Shown: in pieces, positions 24,062 to 35,768 of the stretch | Position numbering within the stretch: position 1 is the stretch's first letter | Layout of the letters: every line of letters starts with the position of its first letter | From: Paramacrobiotus metropolitanus | Taxonomy: Eukaryota; Tardigrada; Eutardigrada; Parachela; Macrobiotidae | Assembly (NCBI RefSeq): GCF_019649055.1 | Contig: NW_026570397.1 | Coordinates: 62,001 to 126,000 of the forward strand | DNA: 64,000 nt | Direction: 5' to 3' | Notes under the pieces: model-generated | Databases searched by the model: none | Told to the model about the DNA's origin: nothing | Seen by the model: the letters and a program-made list of their open reading frames with translations, nothing else | Made by a program: the position numbers and the translations under genes

Positions 24062-24609
24062 TAGCATCCTCAGCAACAAACAAAAAGGGCCACGTGACCC
24101 GCTCGTTCCCACTTTCAGTCAACCGACAGGCAGCTAGCGCGCTGGCTATCACCGACACCATTCTTCCTCTCCCTCCTTGTTTTTCAAGGTCAAAGCGCTT
24201 AACCATGAACGAAGTGTCAAAAGCGGCGTCGACAGAATCAAAATAATTAGGGTTGCCGGAAAGTGTTCGTTCTGGTTGTGAAGAGCAATTCAAAAATCTG
24301 AATGAATGAATGAATGTCACAAGGCAACAGGCGTTGGCTGTGTGGCGGTAATGACTTGCCGTCGGTTGTCGGTCAAGCTCGTTCTCCCAGCATTTGTTCG
24401 TGTCTAGCTAGCTGTGGCTACATTTAAACTGCCAACCGGAAGTCTAAACCCGAGCTGAACGCTTAAAATAATTTCTTTTCAAGTGCAAAGTGAAGCTTAA
24501 ACTCAACATTAATCAATCAACTTTAATTTCAACAAGCATGGAGCGTTGGCTAATCACGATATTAAAGATACGAAGCGGTCCAATATGGAGGCAATGCAAA
24601 TCAAATCAC

Positions 24610-27600
24610 TCAGCATTTATTCACAGATCGGCGCTTATCCGGCTTCGGCCACTCTGGGTACAGAGTGGTCACATCAAAAGCGTCGGCAGAGGGGCCGCCA
24701 TCCAGGCTGCTGCTGACCGAGGGCGGCGGCGCGTGCCGCTTGCGGTCCCGGACGTGGCCGGTCCGGATCAGCTGGTCACCGCTGCCGCACTGCAACGGCG
24801 ACACACAAATATTAGGGATTGAAATTATGCGCTTGTCGAATTAAGAAAATAAGAATTATTGCTATTTGTTGGAAGCTGGGTAGCGGTGTGGCCTACCGAT
24901 AAACGATCCTCCAGACTATCAGCGCTGCTTCTGGACACGAAGGACGGACTCAAGGTCAGCGTGCTGCCCCGTGTGCTTTTAGCTTGCTCGTCTGGCTGGT
25001 CCAGAAGACGCCGCGGGAAGTCCCAGTTCTGGCTTTGTGTCGACGTTCTCTGTCGATAAAACCAACAGAGTGAAAATTAGCGTTTAGGTTACGGTGTTCT
25101 CTGGGGATACCTTGGAGGCTTTTCTGTGTCGGCCGTGGACTTCCGGTAGCGGATGAATCTGCACCGGCTTCTGGCCCGCATAGTACGAAAGGTCAACCGA
25201 ACGGATCTTTCTCCTGACAACGAGCAGCGATGAAATCTTTTCAGTGAGGTATTGAGCTGTTTACTAAACACAGGAAACCGAACGCTTACTTTCGGCTGCA
25301 ATGGTAGCACAGGCAAGTGGTTCCCAGGATGACCAGCAGCACGAATACAGCAAGTCCCACAGCCAGTGCTGCAAGTAAAATTTGCTTATGAATCAAGTGC
25401 GATCTGCAGACTGGCGATGTACAGTATCACTTACCAAGCCAGTGAATCTGACAGCTCTCGCCTATGTACCAGTAATAACCGACACAAGCGCGCTGGTCCA
25501 GTTGCCGTACCACCCCTTCCACGGACCCCACGTCGGGATCCACCGGCGCACTGGCGTTGTGCCGACAGACCTTCCCCGAACCGACGCCCGCGGGGGAAGT
25601 GTCCACGAAACCCTCACGGCAGAAGCAGAGAAAGTTGCCGACAAGGTTGATGCATAGCGCGTCGGCTGAGCAGCCGCTCACCGCCGGGTCAGTGCACTCG
25701 TCGATATCTGCGCAGGACACCGGTATATCATTGCACGAAAAGGGCTACTGTTTAGAATGTCGTATTGTCGTACCTTCGCAGCCGGCACCGGGCGTCTTGG
25801 ACGGTTGGTAGCCTGGCGGGCAGCCACAGGAATACTCTTCACCGTTCCAATGGCATACTTCCGCTAAGGCCGGGCATGCACCGCTGACGTTGCCTCCGCA
25901 AACGGCCACTTTCCGTTCGAATGACCTTTATCCATTTATAAGATTCTGCTTATTAAATAAAGCACAGCAAGCGGTACATGATGGACATACTCGCTTGGAT
26001 GTTCGCTTTGAAAGAATGTGAGCAACAGCGCTTGTCCTTGGGAAATCGGCTGCCGATGACCGTTGGCGCTATCTAGTCCGGAATCGGCCGATCGTTTGGC
26101 TAGAGGTTTCTGTATGGTTACCGTTAGTTTGGAGAGCCCATCGGAGCCGGTCTGCGCCATGGCGCGCGGCATGTCATTTGCTGCGGGCTGCGCGGCGTTG
26201 GTGACGGGAGCGTAGTAGTAGGCGATGCGCGTGCGGTCGCCCGGGATGCGGCTGTTGCCGATCCAGGCGAAGAAGGCCTCGGGCCGGCTGGTGGAGGTCA
26301 GAGTCATGCCCGGCACGGCGCTGATGGGCGACACCGTCTTCAGGTCGCTGGCCGTGTAGAAGTGCCCGTTCTGCGCCACAAAGGTCACCGTCCCCATGCT
26401 CATCAAGCCCTCGGTGCCCTGCACGGAGTAGGCCGAGTACGAGAACGACTGCCCACTGGCGCCGGCATTCGCCGGGCCGGACGGCGAGGGGCCGCGCTGG
26501 ACGCTGCTGGGTTGGATGGGGAGTGCCGGTTGCGGGCTCTGCAAAGCGGGCTAAATTAGCAACAAGTCGGTATACTTCTAAAAGATGGGCAAGCACTTAC
26601 TTGACCGTTGTCACCTATTTGGTTGAAGTTAGCCTGTTGGGTGTTTTGAGTGGTGACCTGGACACCAAAGGCGTTGGCACTTTGCTGTCCATTGCCTGTT
26701 TGTCCATTGCCCATTTGTTGGCTGGTTGGCTGGTTCGGTATGCTGGCAAACTGTTGCTGCTGCTGTTGCTGTTGTTGCTGCGGCTGCTGAGGATTCATCC
26801 CTTGTTGCATGCCTTGCCCCGGGCTGTTCTGGAATTGCCCATTCCCCATTTGCTGGTTGGCGTTCTGCATGCCGTTAAACTGCTGCTGCTGTTGTGCCGG
26901 CTGGGGATTAAATAACTGCATACCTTGTCCCGGCGTGGTCTGGAATTGCCCGTTTCCTGTTGGTTGGTTGTCATTCTGCATGCCGCTAAACTGCTGTTGC
27001 TGTTGTTGTTGCTGTTGCTGCTGCTGTTGTTGTTGCTGCTGTTGCTGTTGTTGTTGCTGTTGTTGAAATTGTTGTTGCTGCTGTCCATTGCCAAACTGCT
27101 GCGACGGCTGACTGTTTGACCCCGCGTTGGGCATCTGAGGATTTGAACTGGCTACGAACTGACCGGATGTACCGGAGGACTGGAATGACTGGAAGTTTTG
27201 CGAACTGGACTGCTGGTTTTGTGAGCCGGTAATGGCTCCAAACTGGTTACTGTTGCCTTGACCCTGAAACTGCTGCCCGCCTTGAGACGGCTGGTTGATA
27301 TCCGCTTGACCATTCGGCGAGTAGAAGAAGTTGACGATGGTGCGCGTGCCGGTGACCGGGAGGCCTTGGTAGGCCGTCTGGAAGGGCTCCGTCCGCTTGA
27401 CGGACGTCAGCATGCCGGCGCCCACGATGGCGTTGCCGGGCTGAACGATGCGGAAGTCGAAGACGGCCGTTGGCTGCGCGTTGCTCCCGTCGGGATAGCC
27501 GAAGGACATGGCGCCGTACGTCAGGAACTTGTCGCCGCCCTGCGCGCCGTACGCGGAGATGGTGTACCCCTGCGGGAGGAGGTTGTTGTTGGCGATGTTG

Positions 27601-30600
27601 AAGGTGGGGTTCGACGCCGGCTGGACACCGGTGGGACTGATGGGGACGGCGTTGTTGACGCCGTTGGTGAAGCTGCTCAGGTCGATGGAGTTCGGGGACG
27701 GATTCTGGTTGATCACCGGGTTTGGCTGGTTGGGGAACGGTTGTACTGGCTGGGTGTTCAGCACCGCCGGTTGTCCGTTGGGCTGGACGTAGAACACGCT
27801 GTAGCGGGTGCGTTTGCCCATGACGCTCAGCCCATTGATAACGGTCGGGAAGGTCTCGTATATCGTGGTTGTGGATAGCGACAACTGCACGTTGTTATAG
27901 TTATTGTCGAAGAAGTTGCCCGGCTGGACATTCCCGATGGGGATGTAGTCGCCCTTCCCCGGGATGTAGGTGCCGGGATACTGCACGGCGGGAGTGACCA
28001 CCACTTTCAAGGAGTTGTCGGAGCCCTTGCTGACGCATTCGGCGCAGATGACCAGGCCGCCGTTGACGTTGTAGACGCTGCCCTGCGCGTAAAAGGTGCT
28101 GATGGGCGGGATGGACGTCCCGTAGGTCACCGCGCCGTAGGTGGCCGCGCCGTTGTTGTAGTTGACGAAGGAGGTCACCGTGACGGGGACGGCGTTGATG
28201 GAGGAGTAGTAGGTGGTCAGGCCGTACCAGTAGGTGCCCACAGCGGGGACGTTGTTCGGTCCCGGGAAGGGCTGGAAGGTGGTGGGGATGTTGGTGGGGG
28301 TCGGCTGGATCTGGTTGTAATTGGCGTTTCCGCTTCCCTGGTACTGGACTCCCGCGTTGCCGTTTCCGGAGTTGGTTACTTGAGAACCGCCGAAATTCAT
28401 ATTTTGGTTTTGGTTGATGGAGCCGCCCGCCGGAATTTGACCGGCGTTGCCCATGTTAAAGCTCTGATATTGCGCCGCATTCCCGGTGTTGACGTTTTGA
28501 GACGAGCCGGGATTCTGCGCGGCCTGTCCTCCGCCCATGGAGCCAGCGTTAATGTTTTGGGTCTGCCGGAAATCACCGGCGTTCGTATTGGAATTCCCTC
28601 CGCCGTTCTGCTGATACTGCACCCCAACAGCGCCGGCATTTCCGCCACCGGAAGTGACCTGATACTGCCCCGAGGCACTGCTGCCCTGCTGGAACTGACC
28701 CACGAACTGCGCTCCGCCCATGTTCGGGCTCTGGCCTTGTTGTTGTCCAACATACTGGCCGGGATAAGCGTTGCCACCGCCTCCGTTGAGAATGATACTC
28801 ATCTGCACCGGCGACTTGGTCACCGTGCCGAAGATGGGCGTCCCGTCGATGAACTTGGTGTAGTAGGAAATCGTCTCTATCACGCCGTTGTTCAGTCGAG
28901 TGGTCTCGATACCATTTTGTATATATTCGCCTTCAAATAAAGCTCAGTTAAACTTCTAATGATTGTTTTTTCACACTGGTTTTAGTGTTATACGGCGCCT
29001 TACCTTTACTGGGCACACCATACCGGTTCTGGCCGTAGGCCAGTGTGTTCCCGTTGTAGACCTGCGTCTGGGCAGCGGACGTCACTGCGCCATATGTCGC
29101 CGATCCATCGATGTATTTGGTGTAGGACGAAACGGTCACCGGGTATCCATAACTGCCGGTCGTCGTGAACACCGCTCCTGGCAGCGTGTATGTCCCCGTT
29201 GTGGGGACGCCGTAGGGATTCTGACCCGGCTGCATCAGCTGGCCGTTGTAGTAGGTCACGACCGGCAAAACCATCGGGGCCTGGGCGCCGGCGTTAGCGT
29301 TGCTACCGCCCTGGGCAGCCATGATGTTGCCGCTCTGCCCTCCGCGGTTGTCCAGCGTCCCGGCGGCTGCGCCCGCGTTCCCGCCGGCACTGTTCTGGTA
29401 CTGCACGCCACTGCCGGCCGCCGCACTGCCTCCAACGGCCGCCCCGCTGCCGGCGTTGGACGACTGGGCAAACGCTCCGCTGCCCTGTTGACCGTTGCTC
29501 TGGTCGGTGTACACTTGCGCTCCCATGTTCTGCCCGGGCGCCTGAAACATGGCCACGCGGGCCTGCATGTCCGGCACTGCGCCGCTGCCGTCCATACCAC
29601 CCATCCCCATGTTGCGCTTTTCCCGCGGATGCGCCGCCGATCGCGGAGGATCCTCCAGGGGAGCGGTGCCGCCTCCCGCGGCCGGCTTGTCTGGATTGGC
29701 GATGCGTCGCACCATTGAGTCCAGGTTGCCGAAGACGTTCTCACTGGGCACGCCCGGGAAGAAGCTCTCGGGGAACGACGGCATCACCACCGACTCGAAG
29801 GTGTAGGTGCCTTCACGGTCGCGCGGGATCACCGGTTCCGGCTCGTTTTGCGGCAGGAAGTAGGAAAGACCATTTCCCGCTGCAAATAAAATGTTCGCAT
29901 CTTGTTAAACCAAATAATTTATTTTCGCCGAATTAAGGCAAAATGTTGGTTTAGAGTTGGAGAGGAATTTTGATTTGCTGCCGCACAGAGCGGAAGCAGA
30001 CTTCAAACGGTGCAAACTGTACTGTGCCCGCAGGCTGGCCTTGTGTACGGAGAGTGTGAGTGTCCATCTGTCTAACAGTTTCGTAAGCCTCTCATCTCAA
30101 AAAATACTAAATTACTGTGTCTACTCGTATATATAGTTGCAGCAGCCGTCCTGGCTACACTGAATACACCTCCTAGCAAATTCCGGGCGTATTGATACTA
30201 CGGTAGTAAATTGGTTTCAAGCGTACTGATAGGTAAAAATAAATAACTCTCTTTTTTATTATATATATAATATTTTATTCTTTTTGTTCTAAATTGGTTT
30301 ATCAAGTTCAAGTGTAAATGGCTTTTAGCTTGTACAATTTGTCAATAAAAATACAATAACCCTCTTACTTAATCACAATTATCCAGCGTGTGTTGGGAAA
30401 TGGGAACTGCACTTTCCCATGTTATTTGGAAGGGATTTCTCTTAAGATGTTGTCTAAGTACGCTCTTTGTAAATTTACTAAATGTATTTCATATATGAAG
30501 ATAGAGCTTTGTTATAGAAAATCCATAATTTTTATTTCACACTAAATTTATTTTGTGAACCGAGAACATACAACACAAAATATGTGTTCCACTATTTCTA

Positions 30601-32046
30601 ATGACAAAATTTTACACATCCCATTTTTTAAATTTTGGGCTGTGATGGGAAGAAAGCGCATATGCATGTAGAAATGTGTTTTCCATGCTAAGAAACTGGC
30701 AAAAAATTTCACCGAAAAATGCCAAACAAAAACAGCCGAACGGATCGGACTGTTGATTGCTATTTGCTGCCATGCTCAAAAGAATTGTTATACTCGCACA
30801 TACAGTACATATAGTATAATGGCTGGGCGATGAAAGGTGAACGGTGAGAGTGACAACTTGTGTACGCGCAGACAAAGAGCGACAATTAATTAGTCCAATT
30901 TTCTTTAGACCTTTCCTGCAAGTTCGCTGCGATTCAGCCAAATCGACTGCAAGTGCCGACGTTAACTGCGGCGTCCATGGTTAACGTGGTCATTACGGAA
31001 CCGTGACAGTTGGCACACATGAGTTTGCATTCGCAGTTTGCACTGCAAAATCTGCCGGCACGAAACCCTGACGAATTCTGACTTTTATTTATTTGAGAAC
31101 TTGCGAATATTCTTGGATTGTACACTTGCATGTTATTGTAAATTTGTAATAAATTATTGTATTAATAAGACTGCATTAGTTTCACTGTACTATGTCATGA
31201 AGTTGTGATTAACTAATGAAGTGGGTAAACTACGCAATGCACAAATGAAAAAGCACTGAATGTTCGCCATATAGCTTCAGGACGGCGTAATTTACATCAC
31301 CTTCGTACTGAAAATTACACTTGTGCAAAAACAAGGATATCAAAACCAATTAATTACAGTGTGTAAGATATGTGCTCGTATCTTCGCGCGTAATGGAGGT
31401 TTTTGGCGCCAGCTGAAAAGTCACAATTTAATTACAGTCAGTAGAATTAAATTTTATTGACTCATTAAATTGTGTATAATAAACTTACAGTAGTTAAATT
31501 TTATTAGCTTGTAATTATAAGTGTAAACTGGAAATATAAATCTGCGGAAGCGTTTTGATCTGTACACTGCCTGTTGTCCAATAAAAGGCTCAATTCACTG
31601 AGTCATGCGAACGGCCATGTTACGATTTTGTCCGATGCAATGACATTTATTACAGTATGCTCCAGTTGCATAACATGCGTGTTTAACACAATTATTACGC
31701 GAATAAATCACTACAAAAATATCACATACGGGTGTGCATATAATTCTGAGAACTCTCCTACTTTTACTGGAGCAAGATTTATGTTACGAGTACCCTAATG
31801 GAAATCACCGGGGTTATCCGAGACTGCAGCGGGTGTATCAAGCAAATTAATGTGCATTGCCGCTGGTTTTATCGCGAACAGCGGCTCTCCAAAGTAATAT
31901 TACAAAGAATGTCGATTAGCAATTTAAGGGAAAAAAATTAAGAATGGCCTGTACTAGTACGCACCGGTTCCGTCCGGGTCAGCGACCACCAGGATCCGTA
32001 TCAAGAACAGGCAGACGAAAATACCTTCGCCTAGTAATTTTTCCAT
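24610..32046 (-). CDS. single-pass membrane protein, Q/N/G-rich ectodomain and two EGF-like domains, 1,591 aa
   Basis: Ten exons, in transcript order: 32,046-31,965; 29,879-29,004; 28,930-26,601; 26,538-25,991; 25,925-25,774; 25,707-25,435; 25,368-25,290; 25,213-25,111; 25,049-24,897; 24,789-24,610. Every junction is GT-AG with consistent phase; the weakest is the acceptor at 25,926 (ATAAAG). Exon 1 encodes a signal peptide (FVCLFLIRILVVADP). Residues about 28-1270 are low-complexity (G/A/N/Q-rich, 25-Gln run) and interspersed with loosely repeated modules containing TYGAV and ending like GTRTIVNFFYSPNGQ. Two six-cysteine EGF-like domains follow: the first at about 1285-1329, the second a calcium-binding type starting DIDEC and containing CINLVGNFLC. 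A transmembrane helix (ALAVGLAVFVLLVILG) lies near 1421-1440, followed by a basic/serine-rich tail of about 145 aa (CSRKRKIRSVDLSYYAG...). The type I topology suggests an adhesion, matrix-anchoring or receptor role; I recognise no named family. Intron 1 is about 2.1 kb. Confidence 0.88.
26991..27065 (-). repeat. 25-residue polyglutamine tract
   Basis: On the minus strand this is an uninterrupted run of mixed CAG and CAA codons inside exon 3 of the EGF membrane gene, followed by further QQQQQ and Q/N-rich segments. The codon mixing stabilises it relative to a pure CAG repeat. Confidence 0.9.
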
Positions 32047-33224
32047 TATATTAAAATTTATCTTCCTTGCACATGTAATCCCGCAGCGGATTTCGCTAAC
32101 TGGAAATGGAATTGGATAACTGGAATGGCTCACTCTGAGTACAATTTAATTCCGCGATGAAGAAATGCAGACGCTGGCGAGGGCAATCAGTGAGGGCGAT
32201 GTCGGTGTCCCTCACTGGTGTCAGAGTACTTTAGCGGTAAACACGCGGCATTCTGACAAGGCACATATCACGGCTCTGAATGTAATGCTCCGTTCTTAGC
32301 TAGTCCAACGCAGGTAGCTGTACTCCGCGGCCCAACATAATAAATAAATTAATAATCACTTGCCGTAATGAAACCCAGAGGCTGTTTATTGTGGTAACGA
32401 GAAAGCTTGAATTATCGGTGCGCCGTACAGGCACAGGTATGATGTACACCGTATACCTATACCGGCGGCCGATTCACAGACAAGCAAGAAACGCAGTCGG
32501 ATGTCCGTTCCGCTGCTTTCTGCACAAGATACTCGTGTTTTACTGCGCCGTTAATAACGAACAGCACGCCGGAGCGCCGGAGGGATCAATAAATCCAAAT
32601 GAGTCGCACGTATGTACGTGCATCTGTGATAATCATCGCTAAATTGCACCCGTCCATCTATAACGTCGAAGATTATGACGGTCAACGTAAGCGATTTTGC
32701 ATTCACGATATCATATCAAAAGGTAACCGTACTAGTACTTGATTTAGCTATCAGAACAACTGCAAAAAATAAGACACCGAAAACATTTGCGATGCAACTT
32801 AAACAATTATCAGATACTTAAAGTCTTAAACAAGTATCTGATAATACGATTGGCGAATTTTGGATACTTTGTTAATTGAGGACATTTATCGGCAGCTGGC
32901 CAAGCTGTTCACAACTCTGACTTTCGTTTTCGTTCGTCAGTTTTATTCTTAGTCGTTGGAAGGCCTGCGATCCGGCCGCACAGTCATCTGGTTTTTCTCG
33001 AATCTCGTAACTGTAGTCATAATTATCATACATATAACATACCCGCATTCGTGACCTCACATCCTTCTCAAGCTTTACAATCTTTTGCCCTATCGAAGCC
33101 CTGAACAAGCAACCCGTGTTGAGGTAGCATCGATTTACAGATAGTAGTCACGTTAATGTGACGTTATAGCCGCCGTCCCACGACTCCTGCGGTCGCTTGG
33201 GTACCTTTTTCAGCGTAACTGAAG
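32047..33224. other. intergenic upstream of the minus-strand gene
   Basis: Expected to hold the promoter of the minus-strand gene; I could not pick out a TATA box or initiator with confidence. A perfect 14-bp inverted repeat (ATTATCAGATACTT at 32,806-32,819 with 32,832-32,845) is present. No coding frame is supportable. Confidence 0.4.
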
Positions 33225-34520
33225 ACACCCGACCCCTTCTGTCCATACATGTGCTTTTGACGATGCACCTTCCCGGTCAAAGGCCGCCTGTCGGCAGGCA
33301 CGATACAGATGCCACCTGTGTGGCTGGACCAAGGGATTCTTGAAAGAAAACATCCTCGGGAAATTACTGCAGCTGCAGCTGAATGGGCCGTTGTGTTTGG
33401 TAGCGAACTGTCCCGAATTGAGCTCCAGCATCCTTTGGGACCATTAAGACGGTCCCAAAGGCAGACTGACGGGACGACGGAGTGGTGGTGAATGTGAACT
33501 TTCTGGTGGTCAGCCAGCCAGTGCGTAACACAGCCACGAAGGAAGCGACGCCCGTGGGCAGTATGCTCGAGCGGTTGTTGTGCACCGCCAACGGGGCGGC
33601 GATCAGCTTCGAGGAGGATTTGGCCCGGCCGATTTTACAACAAACGGTGATTAACAATAGGTTTCGGTGTGAGATAAAGCCAATGTACTGAAGGGCGGGC
33701 AGTGCGTGCCCTGCAGTCCCGGCACGCATTCCAGGTAGGCGAGCGACACTACCGGTTTTCAGCGCCTTTTTAACAGAAGTAAACGATACTGGTAATACTA
33801 ATTTTCTTAAAGAAAATTGATTTGAAGCTGATATGGGTTACTAACTTACCGGCACTTAAATAAATGTATTTTTCAATATGGATTTGGCATAATTTATTTA
33901 AATGAAATTTGTGTAAAACATTTCAGTTGCTCGAAATTCAGTTGAGTATTTTTTAATTTGTTTACGTAACTCGTAGGGTAACGACTGCGTCCAGTGTCCA
34001 TTGGGACACTTCCAGGACGAATGGGCAGAGCCGCTGCAGAGTGTACCCTCGCTCGACCACCTACGCTACTGGCGCCACCGCCCCAGGCGATTGCAAACCC
34101 CTGGGAGCACCAGAAATGTTTTTCAACCTATCCGCCGCCCGTTGTGCTCCTTGCGCCTGTCAGCGGTGTTGCCCTGGAATGACCACGGCCACCAGCACGG
34201 CAGTGTCCGCCACGGAGTGTGTCGCCAACTACCCCTCCGGGCCAGGAGTTGGCAACGGAAGGGTGTGGGGAGTGTCCGCGGGTCTCCTACCGGGAACGGG
34301 GACAACGCCCGGTGTGTAGCGTGTCCAGCCGATGGTGGGTCCCATCAAGTGCAGTGTGCCCTTTTGCGGGTCGGGATCGTTCCTGGATGTGGCCCGGGGG
34401 CGGGTGCTTGGTTTGTCCGTTTGGGTTCTATCAGCCATTGCCGGAACAGATCCGCCGTCTGCAGTGTCCGGAGGATACTACCATGCTGCGCTTCGGCGCC
34501 GCCACCATCGACCGGTAAGC
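33225..34520 (+). pseudogene. broken GCC2/GCC3 (ephrin-receptor-like) repeat gene
   Basis: Cysteine-rich pieces in the style of GCC2/GCC3 domains occur in order but in all three frames: GGQCVPCSPGTHS (33,697-33,735, then a possible donor GTAGGC), NDCVQCPLGHFQDEWAEPLQ (33,981-34,040), STTYATGATAPGDC (about 34,055), ARCAPC...CCPGMTTATSTAV (about 34,135-34,215), then GGGCLVCPFGFYQPLPEQ (34,394-34,447). Upstream, 33,482-33,691 is open and reads into MVVNVNFLVVSQPV. Families with such repeats include SCUBE and SVEP1-type extracellular proteins. The frame changes several times within single domains, and the splice phases across 33,735/33,980 do not fit the first repeat, so this copy cannot encode a normal protein. 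The neighbouring large genes have no frameshifts, so sequencing error is an unlikely cause. Confidence 0.6.
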
Positions 34521-34724
34521 ACACGAGGAATCTTTCTTGATGTTATGACTGTTATCGAACGCTAGGCGATGATCATACAGAATATTCGATTCCGCGCTGC
34601 TGTACTGAGCTGGGATCTGTGCGATCCAAGTAATAAACAAATTTCTGGATCCTTACTTATGTTCATTAGGTACTGGTTTTTCACTGTCCATTTTAATTTT
34701 TACAGTTAATGACTGACCAAACAT

Positions 34725-34973
34725 TTGTCACTTGAAGATTACGGCAAAGATCTCAAAAGTGTTATTGAATCAAACGGGATCTCAGTCAGATTTGTGTCTA
34801 TTTATTCTGCTAAAAAAGGCCGCAAGAACAGCTTGTTTGCGCGTGTTGGTTCATTTGCTCATGAGTCAGACAAAATGTTTGCTCCTGAAAACTGGCCTCC
34901 TAACATCGGCGTGCGTGAGTGGTTGTTTGCCCCCAAGGAGGGCCAGCAGTGTCAGTCTGTTTTTACTGTTTAA
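34725..34973 (+). pseudogene. possible mobile-element ORF1 fragment
   Basis: An 82-codon open frame without an ATG reads VRFVSIYSAKKGRKNSLFAR, then a block containing SDKMFAPENWPPNIGVREWL. The closing WP..i.VRew pattern resembles nucleic-acid-binding ORF1/gag segments of animal retroelements. It is short and the assignment is tentative. Confidence 0.3.
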
Positions 34974-35340
34974 ATTTTGAATCATTTTAAGTAGTCTTAC
35001 CTGCGCAAGCTAATTGTTACCTGAATTGGCCATTGCCGAATTAATGACTTCCTGTTGTATTTGTTGCTGAATTCATTTTTATTGAAAGTGAGTTTCGTTT
35101 GCAGCTTAGTAACCGGTGTAACGGTGTAACGGCCCTGCCAATGCAATGGCGAAAGTTTCGTTGCGCCGATACATCATCAAGTGACGGGCGGGGAGACCGT
35201 AGCGGAGCGGCAGCAGGAGCTCGATTATGATGGCTGTTGTTATTATAGTAATGTTGAGAACATGTGAAAAAGAAGACTTGGACCTTCTGTTTTTCAAAAC
35301 GCTTCTTAATGTGTTGCATAGGTGTTTGTTGACGAACAAG

Positions 35341-35460
35341 TGCGCCAACGGCCTGCCGACGTGACATCCCAACGCGCACTGCTTCCGCAACGGCGACGGC
35401 TTCAAGTGACTCTGCAAAGCGGGATTCCGCGGCGACAGCATGGAGAACTGCGATGTGGAA
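35341..35460 (+). pseudogene. EGF-like domain with two in-frame TGA codons at cysteine positions
   Basis: The frame starting at 35,341 reads CANGLPT, stop, HPNAHCFRNGDGFK, stop, LCKAGFRGDSMENCDVE. The spacing is that of one EGF-like domain, and both stops (TGA at 35,362-35,364 and 35,407-35,409) sit exactly where the conserved third and fifth half-cystines belong. It lies downstream of the GCC2/GCC3 remnant on the same strand and may be part of the same dead gene. Confidence 0.6.
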
Positions 35461-35768
35461 GTCAAACAAACGTTAGCAAAGAATTTTTAGGAAAGTAATT
35501 AATGATACGATTAATTCTGTGATTTAAATAAAAAAAACTTAGATTAAATTGTTTTCGTGGGTTAAAACGATTCTTAAGAAGACAGTTTGCCTGGTAAAAC
35601 TCAATGGAAAGGTTAGCGTTACAGTATTTGATTGCAGTTATAGAGCAGGGCGCGGGGATGACGGACGGGCATCTGGCAGGCATCGTCCAGTCAAAGAGCA
35701 CGGAAACGGCGGGAACGTTGACGCCGGTGAAGCAGCGCGAACGCAGTTACTCCGAGAACCTCCAGCGG

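Noticed and set aside
25925-25990. Alternative acceptors GCAG or TAAG for the intron before the first EGF-like exon
   Set aside because: With the GTATGT donor at 25,990 (phase 2) these give a stop or the wrong frame for the six-cysteine domain; only the weak ATAAAG site at 25,926 keeps the frame.
27258-27878. 206-codon plus-strand frame
   Set aside because: Antisense shadow of exon 3 of the minus-strand membrane gene; no motif. Frames at 28,380-28,940 and 28,963-29,718 are shadows for the same reason.
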